A stretch of DNA of 64,000 nucleotides from Muribaculaceae bacterium (GTDB lineage: Bacteria > Bacteroidota > Bacteroidia > Bacteroidales > Muribaculaceae). Both the position numbers and the translations under genes were made by a program. Every line of letters starts with the position of its first letter. The stretch's first letter is position 1. Location of the stretch: contig JAKSLZ010000001.1 in NCBI GenBank assembly GCA_024400935.1, positions 34,842 through 98,841 of the forward strand. The letters are read 5' to 3'. Under the pieces are notes generated by a model that was not told the DNA's origin, did no database searches, and saw nothing but the letters and a program-made list of their open reading frames with translations. Of the stretch, positions 44,324 through 53,232 are shown in pieces.

Positions 44324-45574
44324 ATGAAAAAGTATTTTGTTTTATTGTGTGCAGCCTTCCTTACAATGGCGGCTAGCGCTAGAGATGTTGTAGTTGAAAA
44401 GGTTAACAAGCTGAAGGGCGACTGTGTCTATAAGATAGAAAAAGGCACTTATGCCACTGTAAGCTATGATATTAAGTGGCCAGGAAAATATGATTTAATA
44501 GATAAAGAAAAACTGCAGGAGTTTATAGTAAGCAATGCATTTGGATGCAGTGGTGTGAGTGTAGAGAAAGCACTGGAGCAATATTGCAATAAATATTGCC
44601 AGACATTGAATGGCAAGCTGGTGAAAAATGTTACCAAAGAAAAGGTGGCACAGATGCGCGAAAAACGTGACATAAACGACACTGATAAATGCTATCCTGA
44701 ATGTGAACTTACCGTTGACTGCTCTAAATGGGATAAGAAGCGCAATGTGCTCATCATGGAAGTGAGCACTTACATCAACAATGACAATGGCTTGCAGGCC
44801 GGTGAGGAATATAGATATAAGAAGGTTTACTTTGACTGCACGAGCAAGCGCAAGGTGGAGATTAGTAACCTCATTAATTTAAAGGACCAAGACGCATTGT
44901 TGCAGATGATAAAGAATAAACTGCTCAATGAAAAAGAGGTTGACTGCGTGATGGAAGATAATGTGAAAGCCATGGATAAACTTCCTGCTACATTTGACTT
45001 TGATGACTACATGGTTTACTTCAGGTTCAACAAATATGAGGTGGCATGCGGCATGGCTAACAATGTATATATAGGTATTGCAATAGAGGATATAAAGGAC
45101 ATGCTCACTCCTTATGGAACAATATTGCTCATGGGCAGAAACAAGTACAAGGATGATGGAACCGCTGCCGAGGTAAAGGCCCGCATGCAGGAATACATAG
45201 ATTTCTATATGAAGAATATTAAGGAAGAAAAATATGAAGTACTGTATGAGAAGAGCGGTTTCTATACAAAGGATTATGTAAAGGGTGAAGAGATGTGTCA
45301 GCTCCAGGCCGAGAAAGACGGCGAGGAGATAGGCTGGATAGAATATGACACATGGGTAGATGCACAGGAGTTCTATAATACTTCGTTTGAGATAAAGCGC
45401 GTGCTGGTACTTAACCACGACGAGGCAATGGTGGAACTGCTGGTAAGCAACTGCGACGAAACAAAGGTGAAGCGTGTGATGTGGAAGCGCGAGGGTAAAA
45501 AGATGCTCATTGATGACTATAGCACAAGCGGTAGCATGATGCGCGACATGATGGATAAATACCTTGCAAAGTAA
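44324..45574 (+). CDS. Secreted RsiV/DUF3298-like protein
   Basis: A 416-residue protein with signal peptide MKKYFVLLCAAFLTMAASA. The central part fits the DUF3298/RsiV layout (YATVSYDIKWPGKYDLIDKE, then DFDDYMVYFRFNKYEVACGM and YIGIAIEDIKDML). The C-terminal 130 residues (from about 285) form a separate domain with VLVLNHDEAMVELLVSNCDE. Related proteins bind peptidoglycan-active enzymes such as lysozyme; this role is not shown here. It shares an operon with the helicase and ends at a strong terminator. Confidence 0.72.
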   Translation: MKKYFVLLCAAFLTMAASARDVVVEKVNKLKGDCVYKIEKGTYATVSYDIKWPGKYDLIDKEKLQEFIVSNAFGCSGVSVEKALEQYCNKYCQTLNGKLVKNVTKEKVAQMREKRDINDTDKCYPECELTVDCSKWDKKRNVLIMEVSTYINNDNGLQAGEEYRYKKVYFDCTSKRKVEISNLINLKDQDALLQMIKNKLLNEKEVDCVMEDNVKAMDKLPATFDFDDYMVYFRFNKYEVACGMANNVYIGIAIEDIKDMLTPYGTILLMGRNKYKDDGTAAEVKARMQEYIDFYMKNIKEEKYEVLYEKSGFYTKDYVKGEEMCQLQAEKDGEEIGWIEYDTWVDAQEFYNTSFEIKRVLVLNHDEAMVELLVSNCDETKVKRVMWKREGKKMLIDDYSTSGSMMRDMMDKYLAK

Positions 45575-45615
45575 ATCACACATCAGTGTAATAAAAAGGA
45601 AATAAATTATAAATA

Positions 45616-45656
45616 AAGCGAGGCTACTCACACAATGATGAGATAGCCTCGCTTTT
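45616..45656. terminator. Bidirectional terminator
   Basis: A perfect 11-pair stem (AAGCGAGGCTA 45616-45626, TAGCCTCGCTT 45644-45654) with a T run on the right and an A-rich stretch on the left, between two convergent genes. Confidence 0.85.
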
Positions 45657-45662
45657 AATATT

Positions 45663-46991
45663 TTATTTTCTGGGTGGTGGTGGCGGTACCGCTGATTGAT
45701 TACTTCTCTTAGGCGGAGGCGGTGGCACACCAGTGTTTTTACGGGCGGGTGGTGGTGGAACTGCGTTACTCTTAACCTCAGGCTTTGTTTCCTGTTTAAC
45801 TTCGGCCTTAGGTTCTGGTTTGGGATCAGGCTTCACCTCGGGTGCCGGTGCAGCAGCCTCGGGAGTTTCTTGAACTTCTTCGGTTACTGTAGTTTCTGCA
45901 GGACGGATAGCAGATGATGTGCGTGTTTGAGTCTTGGGTTTAAGAGCCGGTCCATTGTTAACCACTGTGGGTTTTTGTCCCACAGGACGTTCTAATGTGT
46001 TAACCTCTATGGGGCAAATGGCATTCACCCTGTTATAAAGACTCTGCAAGTCTATCATGCCGCTCTGCACACTGTTCTTGATGGCAGTGATGATTTCAGT
46101 TCCCTTGGTATCCTTATTGCGGTAGTAAGTGAAAATGATGCACTTCCACAAAGTGTTTTCGGGCAGATATTCGGGACTATTGAGAGCATTGACATTACCG
46201 TCTTTCACATAGTTGAAGAAAGTCTTCCATGTGGTAGAGGTGAGGCATGAATATTCCCAAATGTCATGAGTTTTGAGGTAGTACCTGTCGGCTGGCTCAT
46301 CATTGGGGTTGTTAGATGTGGTAGAAGTGGTGACAGGCGCAGTGTTTGATTCGTCACTCAATTCTTCCTCTTTATCCAGTAAATTAGAAGAAACAGCGTG
46401 ATAAGGCCAAATATTTATTGTTTTGTTATACTGATGCACTACTGTGGCTACAATCAAATATAGCACAGCCAAACTAGCTATAACCAGTGATAAAAGTTTG
46501 TTTAATGATTTTAAAGAGGATTTATTTTCTTCAATTTCTATATAAGTTTCCTCTTGTTCTTCCTGTTCCTCTTGTTCCTCCTCAATAGTTTCTTGTTCTT
46601 CAGTAACTTCACATTCTACTGTGTCATCTTCAGTAGGTTCTTCTACTGACTCTTCTTGAGTTTCTTCCTCTATGATTTCTTCTTCAGTTGATACTTCTTC
46701 TATAGTTTCTTCCTCAGCATTTTCAGCACAAGGAGTTTCTTCTTCCACGATTTCTTCCTCAGCCGGTTCTTCGTCTTGAGGCTTGGTTATGGCTGCAGCA
46801 TTAGCGGCAACAGGTGCTACACTTGTTGGTAAATCATTGGCCGGTGCAGCGGCTTCTTCTTCATCAACATGGAAGAATACCACTCCACACATTATTAGGT
46901 ATTGTAATCTTTTATATTGCTCAGCATTCATTAAGCCTTTTTTATATTTGCTTTTCAGAATGATGAGTTGTTTTAATTGTACTTCATTCAT
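45663..46991 (-). CDS. Acidic, single-pass membrane protein with polyproline C-terminus
   Basis: A 442-residue protein of mixed, mostly low-complexity build. Residues 1-34 (ILKSKYKKGLMNAEQYKRLQ) resemble a SHOCT-like helical motif. Residues about 42-156 are extremely Glu-rich. A transmembrane helix follows (LSLVIASLAVLYLIVATVV, about 167-185), then a globular stretch of about 150 residues (YYLKTHDIWEYSCLTSTTWK, LYNRVNAICPIEVNT), then a Pro/Lys/Glu linker and three PPPP(P) tracts each followed by basic residues (PPPPARK, PPPPPKR, PPPPPRK). Polyproline tracts would require EF-P for translation. Function unknown; divergent from the BASS transporter gene. Confidence 0.75.
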   Translation of the reverse strand: MNEVQLKQLIILKSKYKKGLMNAEQYKRLQYLIMCGVVFFHVDEEEAAAPANDLPTSVAPVAANAAAITKPQDEEPAEEEIVEEETPCAENAEEETIEEVSTEEEIIEEETQEESVEEPTEDDTVECEVTEEQETIEEEQEEQEEQEETYIEIEENKSSLKSLNKLLSLVIASLAVLYLIVATVVHQYNKTINIWPYHAVSSNLLDKEEELSDESNTAPVTTSTTSNNPNDEPADRYYLKTHDIWEYSCLTSTTWKTFFNYVKDGNVNALNSPEYLPENTLWKCIIFTYYRNKDTKGTEIITAIKNSVQSGMIDLQSLYNRVNAICPIEVNTLERPVGQKPTVVNNGPALKPKTQTRTSSAIRPAETTVTEEVQETPEAAAPAPEVKPDPKPEPKAEVKQETKPEVKSNAVPPPPARKNTGVPPPPPKRSNQSAVPPPPPRK

Positions 46992-47145
46992 AATAAAATA
47001 CGATTAGAAGTTATATAATTTTCTCTATATGCTCAAGAGTTCTTCCCTTATAGCTAAGGGCTTGTAGTGATAGATGAAAACCCATGTGCAGCATTTGCTG
47101 ATTGCAAAAATACAAATTTTCTTTAAAATATAGAAGAAAAAGCAG

Positions 47146-47153
47146 TAACTTTG
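47146..47153 (+). promoter_or_regulatory. -7 element of the BASS transporter gene
   Basis: TAACTTTG overlaps the TTG codons of the longer frame, nine bases before ATG 47163. It fixes the start at 47163 and implies a leaderless or nearly leaderless mRNA. Confidence 0.7.
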
Positions 47154-47162
47154 TTGGTGAAT

Positions 47163-48122
47163 ATGCGCAGTATAATAAAATTCCTCAAAGACTGGACATT
47201 GCCCTCGGCCATTGTGACGGGGACTGTGCTATATCTTGTGTTTGCTAATGTGAAGGCACTGGAAGGTGCTGCATTGTTTTTCAATCCCATATTTGACACT
47301 ATATTCCCATTCTTCATGGGAATGATTTTGTTCACCACCTTCTGCAAGGTAGACTTCCATAAAATGCGACCTGAGCCTTGGCACTGGATCATCACCGCAT
47401 TGCAGGTTGTGATGACTGCGGCAATGGCCGCCATTATACTCATAATGGGGCTTGAGGGCAACAACCTCATTATTGCCGAGAGCATCCTCACTTGTGTCAT
47501 TGCTCCAGGAGCTGCTGCCGCTGCCGTAGTGACGGCAAAGTTGGGCGGTAACTTGGAGTCTATGACTACTTACACCTTTGTTTCTAACTTCATCACGGCG
47601 CTTATGGTGCCCACGGTGTTCCCGCTCATCGACAGCAGTGTAGACATTAGTTTTGTCGAGGCATTCCTTGCTATATTGTATAAAGTGTGCCTGGTGCTTA
47701 TTGTGCCCATGGCAGGAGCATATATTGTGAAGCACTACATGAAACGGCTGCATGCGTGGATTGTTTCTATTGAGGACCTTTCGTTCTACATGTGGGGAAT
47801 CTCGTTGAGCATAGTAACAGGCAGCACAGTCAAGTATATAGCGCATGCCGGCACTACGGTTTCATTTGTGCTGGTGATAGCGGCTATATCGTTTGCGATG
47901 TGCCTTGTACAGTTTGCACTGGGTCGTTATGTGGGCAGGTTTTATAATCAGGAAATAGAGGCTGGTCAGGGATTGGGCCAAAAGAATACAGCCTTTGCCG
48001 TGTGGATTGCCTATACTTATCTCACTCCGCTGTGTGCAGTGGGCCCCGGCTGCTATATCCTGTGGCAAAATGCCATCAACAGCCTGGAGATATGGCACCA
48101 CAGGAAGAAAACTTCACTTTAA
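47163..48122 (+). CDS. BASS-family (bile acid:Na+ symporter-like) transporter
   Basis: A 319-residue membrane protein with nine to ten hydrophobic helices from ATG 47163 (MRSIIKFLKDWTLPSAIVTG). Family marks include FFNPIFDTIFPFFMGMILFT, CVIAPGAAAAAVVTAKLGGN (first crossover, with the APG-AAA motif) and GQKNTAFAVWIAYTYLTPL (second crossover). In gut bacteria such proteins may carry bile acids, pantoate or other organic anions; the substrate is not predictable. Its TAA stop is itself the first TAAGAACG of a hairpin array. Confidence 0.87.
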   Translation: MRSIIKFLKDWTLPSAIVTGTVLYLVFANVKALEGAALFFNPIFDTIFPFFMGMILFTTFCKVDFHKMRPEPWHWIITALQVVMTAAMAAIILIMGLEGNNLIIAESILTCVIAPGAAAAAVVTAKLGGNLESMTTYTFVSNFITALMVPTVFPLIDSSVDISFVEAFLAILYKVCLVLIVPMAGAYIVKHYMKRLHAWIVSIEDLSFYMWGISLSIVTGSTVKYIAHAGTTVSFVLVIAAISFAMCLVQFALGRYVGRFYNQEIEAGQGLGQKNTAFAVWIAYTYLTPLCAVGPGCYILWQNAINSLEIWHHRKKTSL

Positions 48123-48181
48123 GAACGGGCTTTGCCCTATAAGGACGCTTCGCTTTAAGAACGGCACATGGTGCCTATAAG
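48120..48181 (+). repeat. Mini-hairpin array with TATAAGAACG spacers (array 2)
   Basis: It begins at the stop codon of the BASS gene: TAAGAACG, GGGC-TTT-GCCC, TATAAGGACG, GC-TTC-GC, TTTAAGAACG, GGCAC-ATG-GTGCC, TATAAG. Same layout and strand as arrays 1 and 3. Confidence 0.85.
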
Positions 48182-48218
48182 ATATTAAGAAATTAGAAAA
48201 TAAAATATTAATAAGGAT

Positions 48219-49748
48219 ATGAAGAAGGTATTATTAAGTGCATTGTGTGCAGTATGGGCTGTGATGGCTATGGCCCAGGTGGGTGACTTGGAAAGGTCTA
48301 CTCCTGCACGTGAGGGTGTTGACCCTGCAGCGGTGAAGATGTTTGTTGATTCACTGCTCAAAGTCAAGAAAACCGACATTCATCACGCTATGGTGCTGCG
48401 TCATGGCAAAGTGATTGCTGAGGTAAATCCAGCTCCCTATCGTGCCGAGGACGCTCACACGCTTTATTCATGCAGCAAGACGTTTGTGTCGATGGCAGTG
48501 GGCATTGCTGTAGACGAGAACCGTCTGCGCCTCAGTGACCGTGTGGCAACCTTCTTCCCCGATAAATTGCCGGCAACAGTGAGCGACCGCTTGGCGCAAA
48601 TGACCGTGCGCGACGTGATGATCATGGCATCTGGCATTAAGCCTGACTGGGTGATGCGCAATTTTGCCGACAGCCCTGACTGGATTTCTGAGTGGCTCAA
48701 GAAACCCGTAGATGACGAGCCTGGAACCCATTTCCAGTATGACTCAATGTGTACCTATATGCTCTCGGCAATCGTGCAGAAGGTAACCGGCAAGACTGTG
48801 CTTGAATATCTCAACGAGCACGTGTTCGGCCCCATGCACATCACCGAGGTTGACTGGGAGCAGAGCCCCGACGGCATCAACACCGGCGGATGGGGACTGC
48901 GCCTGCAGGCCGAGTCGCTGGCCAAGGTGGGTATGCTCCTCAACGCACGTGGCATGTGGAACGGCAAACAGCTCGTTCCCGCCGAGTATATAGAAGAGGC
49001 CGTGAAACCGCACATCAACTATGACTTCGTTAAGCCCGGCGACGCCCCCAGCGACAAGAACCAGGGCTATTGCTACCAGATATGGCGCTGCAAGGATCCG
49101 CGCGCCTTCCGTGCCGACGGTGCATTTGGCCAGTACATAGTGTGCGTGCCCGAACTCGACATAGTGGTTGTTATCCTGGGCATGAGCGGCGACGGCCATG
49201 GCGAACTGGGCTGCATATGGAACCAGCTCCTCCCCGGCGTAGACAAAGTTAATGCTAAGCCCGACAAAGCACAAAAGGCACTCGAAGCAGCATGTGCCAC
49301 TGCATCACTCCCCGTGCTTAAAGGAAAACCTAATGAGGACCCATTCTACATGATATTGGCAGAAGACAACAAGCATGGTATCGAGAGCATTGAATTAAAT
49401 CATGATGCTTCTCTCAATAACAGTTATGGAATGGTAATAACCTATGCAGATTCACACAAAGAGACCATTCCCATTGATTATGGCAAATGGGTACACGGTG
49501 TAATGAATGGACTGCCTCCTTACTCTATCGAGGCAGTAGACCGCTTCAAGGGCCTCAAGCGCAACTTCCAGGTGGCGGGTAACTATGCTTGGACATCTAA
49601 AAAAGTACTGAAAATTCAAGTGGAGTATGTCAACTGGATAAGCGCCACAACCTTTGAGTTTGACTTCAATACAAACAAAGTCACCATCACCGACAACTTC
49701 AACGCGTCCAAACCCGAAACCACTACATTTACCCGAATGCACATTTAA
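48219..49748 (+). CDS. Secreted serine hydrolase (beta-lactamase class C/AmpC-like)
   Basis: A 509-residue protein with signal peptide MKKVLLSALCAVWAVMAMAQ. The serine-hydrolase core has the S-x-x-K nucleophile motif in TLYSCSKTFVSMAVGIA and a Y-x-S/N-like FQYDSMCTYMLSAIV, and GQYIVCVPELDIVVVI corresponds to the last core strand. A C-terminal domain of about 170 residues (PVLKGKPNEDPFY to the end) of unknown fold follows. Family members hydrolyse D-amino peptides, esters or beta-lactams; true beta-lactamase activity is not implied. Confidence 0.9.
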   Translation: MKKVLLSALCAVWAVMAMAQVGDLERSTPAREGVDPAAVKMFVDSLLKVKKTDIHHAMVLRHGKVIAEVNPAPYRAEDAHTLYSCSKTFVSMAVGIAVDENRLRLSDRVATFFPDKLPATVSDRLAQMTVRDVMIMASGIKPDWVMRNFADSPDWISEWLKKPVDDEPGTHFQYDSMCTYMLSAIVQKVTGKTVLEYLNEHVFGPMHITEVDWEQSPDGINTGGWGLRLQAESLAKVGMLLNARGMWNGKQLVPAEYIEEAVKPHINYDFVKPGDAPSDKNQGYCYQIWRCKDPRAFRADGAFGQYIVCVPELDIVVVILGMSGDGHGELGCIWNQLLPGVDKVNAKPDKAQKALEAACATASLPVLKGKPNEDPFYMILAEDNKHGIESIELNHDASLNNSYGMVITYADSHKETIPIDYGKWVHGVMNGLPPYSIEAVDRFKGLKRNFQVAGNYAWTSKKVLKIQVEYVNWISATTFEFDFNTNKVTITDNFNASKPETTTFTRMHI

Positions 49749-49857
49749 CTATTCTCCCACAGAGACACAGAGAAAGGCTAGAGGTTATTTTTATATAGTT
49801 TTTTGTAAATGGGCGCAAAAACTCTTTTTTAAACTTTTAAACCTTTACAAAAATCAC

Positions 49858-49865
49858 TACCTTTG
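49858..49865 (+). promoter_or_regulatory. -7 element of leuS
   Basis: TACCTTTG, 39 bases before the leuS ATG at 49905, in an AT-rich spacer. Confidence 0.6.
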
Positions 49866-49904
49866 TAGTTTGGAAGAAAAAACATAAAAAACTACATATA
49901 AGCA

Positions 49905-52676
49905 ATGGATTACAATTTTAGCGAAATTGAGAAAAAATGGCAACAGTACTGGCGCGACAACAAGGTGTACAGTGCACAGGTTGACAAGAGTAAACCCAAG
50001 TTTTATGTCCTCGACATGTTTCCCTATCCCAGCGGTGCAGGTCTGCACGTGGGTCATCCCCTGGGCTACATAGCCAGTGACATATATGCGCGCTACAAGC
50101 GTCAGCAGGGCTTCAATGTGCTTCACCCCATGGGCTATGATGCCTATGGCCTGCCTGCCGAGCAGTATGCCATCAAGACCGGTCAGCACCCCGAGGTGAC
50201 CACCACACAGAACATTGCACGCTACCGTGAGCAGCTCGACAAGATAGGTTTCTGCTTTGACTGGGACCGTGAGGTGCGCACTTGCGAGCCCGGATACTAC
50301 AAGTGGACTCAGTGGGCTTTCCTCAAGATGTTTGGCAGCTACTACAACACCCAGTTGCAGAAGGCTCGCCCCATCGAGGAACTTGTGGAATACTTCGAGA
50401 AGAACGGTAATGAGGGCTGTAACGCCGCTACTAACCTCGACGAGGTATTCACTGCCGAGCAGTGGAACGCTATGAGCAAGGTTGAGAAGAACGACATGCT
50501 CATGAACTACCGCATCGCTTACCGCGGCAAGACCATGGTGAACTGGTGCGCTAAGCTGGGCACTGTGCTTGCCAACGATGAGGTGAGCGAGGGTCTGAGC
50601 GTGCGTGGCGGCTATCCCGTGGAGCAGAAGCTGATGAGCCAGTGGTGCTTGCGCGTGAGCGCATATGCAGGCCGCTTGCTCAGCGACCTTGACACTGTGG
50701 CTTGGACCGACTCTCTCAAGGAGACACAGCGCAACTGGATAGGCAAGAGCGAGGGTGCCGAGATGTACTTCAAGGTAGCCGACAGCGACGAGTCTCTGCT
50801 CATCTTCACCACTCGTGCCGACACTATCTTCGGTGTTACATTTATGGTACTGGCTCCCGAGAGCGAGTATGTTGACCTCGTGACCACTGCCGAGCAGCGT
50901 GCTGCTGTTGACGAGTATCTCGCAGCAGTGAAGAAGAAGACCGAGCGCGAGCGCCTCATCGACAAGAAGGTGAGCGGCGTGTTCAGCGGCAGCTATGCCG
51001 TTAACCCCGTCACCGGCAAGAATATCCCCATCTACATCAGCGACTATGTGCTCGCTGGTTACGGCACAGGCGCCATCATGGCAGTGCCCGCGCACGACTC
51101 GCGTGACTATGCCTTTGCACGTCACTTCGACTTGCCCATCATCCCCCTTATCGAGGGTGCCGACGTGAGCGAGGAGAGCTTTGACGCCAAGGAAGGCATC
51201 ATGATGAACTCAAGCAACGAGCGCTTGCAGCTCGACGGCCTCCAGGTGAAGGAAGCCATTGCTAAGACTAAGGAATATATCGCTGAGGCAGGCATTGGCC
51301 GCGTTAAGGTTAACTACCGCCTGCGCGACGCTATCTTCAGCCGCCAGCGCTACTGGGGCGAGCCCTTCCCCATCTACTATGACGAGGACAACCAGCCCCA
51401 GGGTCTGCCCGAGGCCGAACTGCCCTTGCAGCTCCCCGAGGTAGACAAGTTCCTGCCCACCGAGGACGGCGAGCCCCCACTGGGACGCGCTAAGAACTGG
51501 GTTGCTACTAACGGCCAGCCCCTCGAGCTGTGCACTATGCCCGGCTTTGCAGGCAGCAGCGCCTACTACTTGCGCTACATGGATCCTCACAACGACCAGG
51601 CCCTCGTCGACAAGGACGTGAACGAGTACTGGCGCCAGGTAGACCTCTATGTGGGTGGCAGCGAGCACGCTACAGGTCACTTGATCTACAGCCGCTTCTG
51701 GAACAAGTTCCTCTTTGACTACGGCTATGTGTGCGAGCCCGAGCCCTTCAAGAAACTCATCAACCAGGGTATGATTCAGGGACGCAGTAACTTTGTATAC
51801 CGCATCAAGGGCACTAACAAGTTTGTTTCGCTCAACCTCAAGGGCGACTATGACGTGCAGCCCATCCACGTGGACGTGAACATCGTGAAGAACGATGCCC
51901 TCGACATTGAGAAATTCCGCGCTTGGAGCCCCGAATACCGCGACTCAGAGTTCATCCTCGAGAACGGCAAGTACATCTGCGGCTGGGCTATCGAAAAGAT
52001 GTCTAAGTCGATGTACAACGTCGTAAATCCCGATGATATCGTTGACCGCTATGGTGCCGACACCCTGCGTCTGTACGAAATGTTCCTGGGCCCGGTTGAG
52101 GCAAGCAAACCCTGGGACACCAACGGTATCGACGGCGTTAACCGCTTCCTCAAGCGCCTGTGGGCTCAGTTCTGGAATGGTGAGGAAATGCGCCTTACCG
52201 ACGCTCCCGCAAGCAAGGAGGCCCTCAAGAGCGTGCACAAGCTCATCAAGAAGGTGAGCGCCGACGTTGAAGCATTCTCTTACAACACCAGCGTGGCAGC
52301 GTTCATGATTTGCCTGAACGAGCTCAGTGGCATGAAGTGCGACAGCCGCGAGGTATATGACCTCTTTGTGCGCCTGCTGGCTCCCTTCGCTCCCCACATC
52401 GCCGAGGAACTGTGGCACGTGCTCGGTCACGAAGGCACAGTGTGCGACGCTGAGTGGCCCGAGTGCAACGAGGAATACCTCAAGGAATCATCGGTTAAGT
52501 ACACCGTGATAATCAAGGGTCGTCCCCGCTACAACATCGAGGTACCTGTGGGCACCGACGCCAAGGAGGTAGAACGCATCGCCCTCGCTGAGCCCGCAGC
52601 CCAGAAGTGGCTCGAAGGCGGCGCCCCCAAGAAGGTGATCGTAGTACCCAACAAGCTGGTGAATGTAGTGATTTAA
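49905..52676 (+). CDS. leuS: Leucyl-tRNA synthetase
   Basis: A 923-residue class I synthetase charging tRNA-Leu. HIGH motif as H48-V-G-H-PLGY; CP1 editing domain in the middle ([40 protein letters not shown]); KMSKS at residues 698-702 ([20 protein letters not shown]); anticodon-binding helices and the C-terminal domain ([11 protein letters not shown]) follow. Length is typical for Bacteroidetes LeuRS. A mini-hairpin array begins at the stop. Confidence 0.98.
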   Translation: MDYNFSEIEKKWQQYWRDNKVYSAQVDKSKPKFYVLDMFPYPSGAGLHVGHPLGYIASDIYARYKRQQGFNVLHPMGYDAYGLPAEQYAIKTGQHPEVTTTQNIARYREQLDKIGFCFDWDREVRTCEPGYYKWTQWAFLKMFGSYYNTQLQKARPIEELVEYFEKNGNEGCNAATNLDEVFTAEQWNAMSKVEKNDMLMNYRIAYRGKTMVNWCAKLGTVLANDEVSEGLSVRGGYPVEQKLMSQWCLRVSAYAGRLLSDLDTVAWTDSLKETQRNWIGKSEGAEMYFKVADSDESLLIFTTRADTIFGVTFMVLAPESEYVDLVTTAEQRAAVDEYLAAVKKKTERERLIDKKVSGVFSGSYAVNPVTGKNIPIYISDYVLAGYGTGAIMAVPAHDSRDYAFARHFDLPIIPLIEGADVSEESFDAKEGIMMNSSNERLQLDGLQVKEAIAKTKEYIAEAGIGRVKVNYRLRDAIFSRQRYWGEPFPIYYDEDNQPQGLPEAELPLQLPEVDKFLPTEDGEPPLGRAKNWVATNGQPLELCTMPGFAGSSAYYLRYMDPHNDQALVDKDVNEYWRQVDLYVGGSEHATGHLIYSRFWNKFLFDYGYVCEPEPFKKLINQGMIQGRSNFVYRIKGTNKFVSLNLKGDYDVQPIHVDVNIVKNDALDIEKFRAWSPEYRDSEFILENGKYICGWAIEKMSKSMYNVVNPDDIVDRYGADTLRLYEMFLGPVEASKPWDTNGIDGVNRFLKRLWAQFWNGEEMRLTDAPASKEALKSVHKLIKKVSADVEAFSYNTSVAAFMICLNELSGMKCDSREVYDLFVRLLAPFAPHIAEELWHVLGHEGTVCDAEWPECNEEYLKESSVKYTVIIKGRPRYNIEVPVGTDAKEVERIALAEPAAQKWLEGGAPKKVIVVPNKLVNVVI

Positions 52677-52780
52677 AAGGACGCTGCGCTTTAAGAACGG
52701 GCTGGCGCCCTATAAGAACGCTTCGCTTTAAGAACGGGCTGGCGCCCTATAAGAACGCCTGCTTTAGCAGACTATAAGAC
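52674..52780 (+). repeat. Mini-hairpin array with TATAAGAACG spacers (array 3)
   Basis: Units in order: AAAAGGACG GC-TGC-GC, TTTAAGAACG GGGC-TGGC-GCCC, TATAAGAACG GC-TTC-GC, TTTAAGAACG GGGC-TGGC-GCCC, TATAAGAACG C-CTGC-TTTA-GCAG, TATAAG. Immediately behind the leuS stop. Confidence 0.85.
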
Positions 52781-52832
52781 TTAATACTTAGCCTATATAG
52801 CTTATATGGCCTATATGGCTTATGTAGCCTAT
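52781..52832 (+). repeat. Short AT-rich tandem repeat (GCCTATATGGCTTATAT type)
   Basis: Four to five degenerate 11-13 base units such as AGCCTATAT, AGCTTATATGG, CCTATATGG, CTTATGTAGCCTATA follow the hairpin array without a break. Confidence 0.7.
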
Positions 52833-52856
52833 AACTTATTCCATAGAAACTCTATA

Positions 52857-52895
52857 CAATGGCACCCACTCACTCGGGTGCCATTGTTGTTAATA
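52857..52895 (+). terminator. Terminator downstream of leuS
   Basis: Perfect 11-pair stem CAATGGCACCC (52857-52867) with GGGTGCCATTG (52876-52886), then TTGTTAAT. The stretch from here to 53102 shows no gene. Confidence 0.75.
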
Positions 52896-53102
52896 AAAAC
52901 ACCACAATTTTGATGGTCTTTCAACCCAGAAAGTTCATTAGGGCATGGAAAAGATTTTAGATTATCATTGTGTCAGGATTTATGCTATATTGAGTGATCA
53001 TAGGGGCTCCTATGTAAACGAAAGATAGCACAAATCCTGCCAGTGAGAAGCAAAATATTGCCATTTGCTTCTAATAAACTTTCTGGGTTCAATTTTAATT
53101 AT

Positions 53103-53110
53103 TACCTTTG
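53103..53110 (+). promoter_or_regulatory. -7 element upstream of the 33-base repeats (locus B)
   Basis: TACCTTTG. If used, transcription would begin near 53117 and the three repeats would form a leader of about 115 bases. Confidence 0.5.
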
Positions 53111-53118
53111 CAACCGAA

Positions 53119-53210
53119 AACTCGCCCGAAAAAGTGTAGAGATTATGCAAAAACTCACCCGAAAAAGTGTAGAGATTGTATAAAAACTCGCCCGAAAAAG
53201 TGTGAGCATC
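53119..53210 (+). repeat. Three 33-base-period repeats, core CCCGAAAAAGTGT (locus B)
   Basis: CCCGAAAAAGTGT starts at 53125, 53158 and 53191, 33 bases apart; the unit is about AAAACTCGCCCGAAAAAGTG plus TAGAGATT and filler. They end 23 bases before the ATPase ATG. Core and period match locus A (41.4 kb) and locus C (61.8 kb). Confidence 0.92.
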
Positions 53211-53232
53211 ACAAATTTTAAATATATTCATT

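Noticed and set aside
49857-51125. A 422-codon open frame on the minus strand
   Set aside because: Antisense of leuS, which has both HIGH and KMSKS motifs and full length.
53119-53210. 33-base-period repeats as a CRISPR array
   Set aside because: Only three copies, no unique spacers of defined length between constant repeats, no cas genes, and the filler is conserved within the locus.
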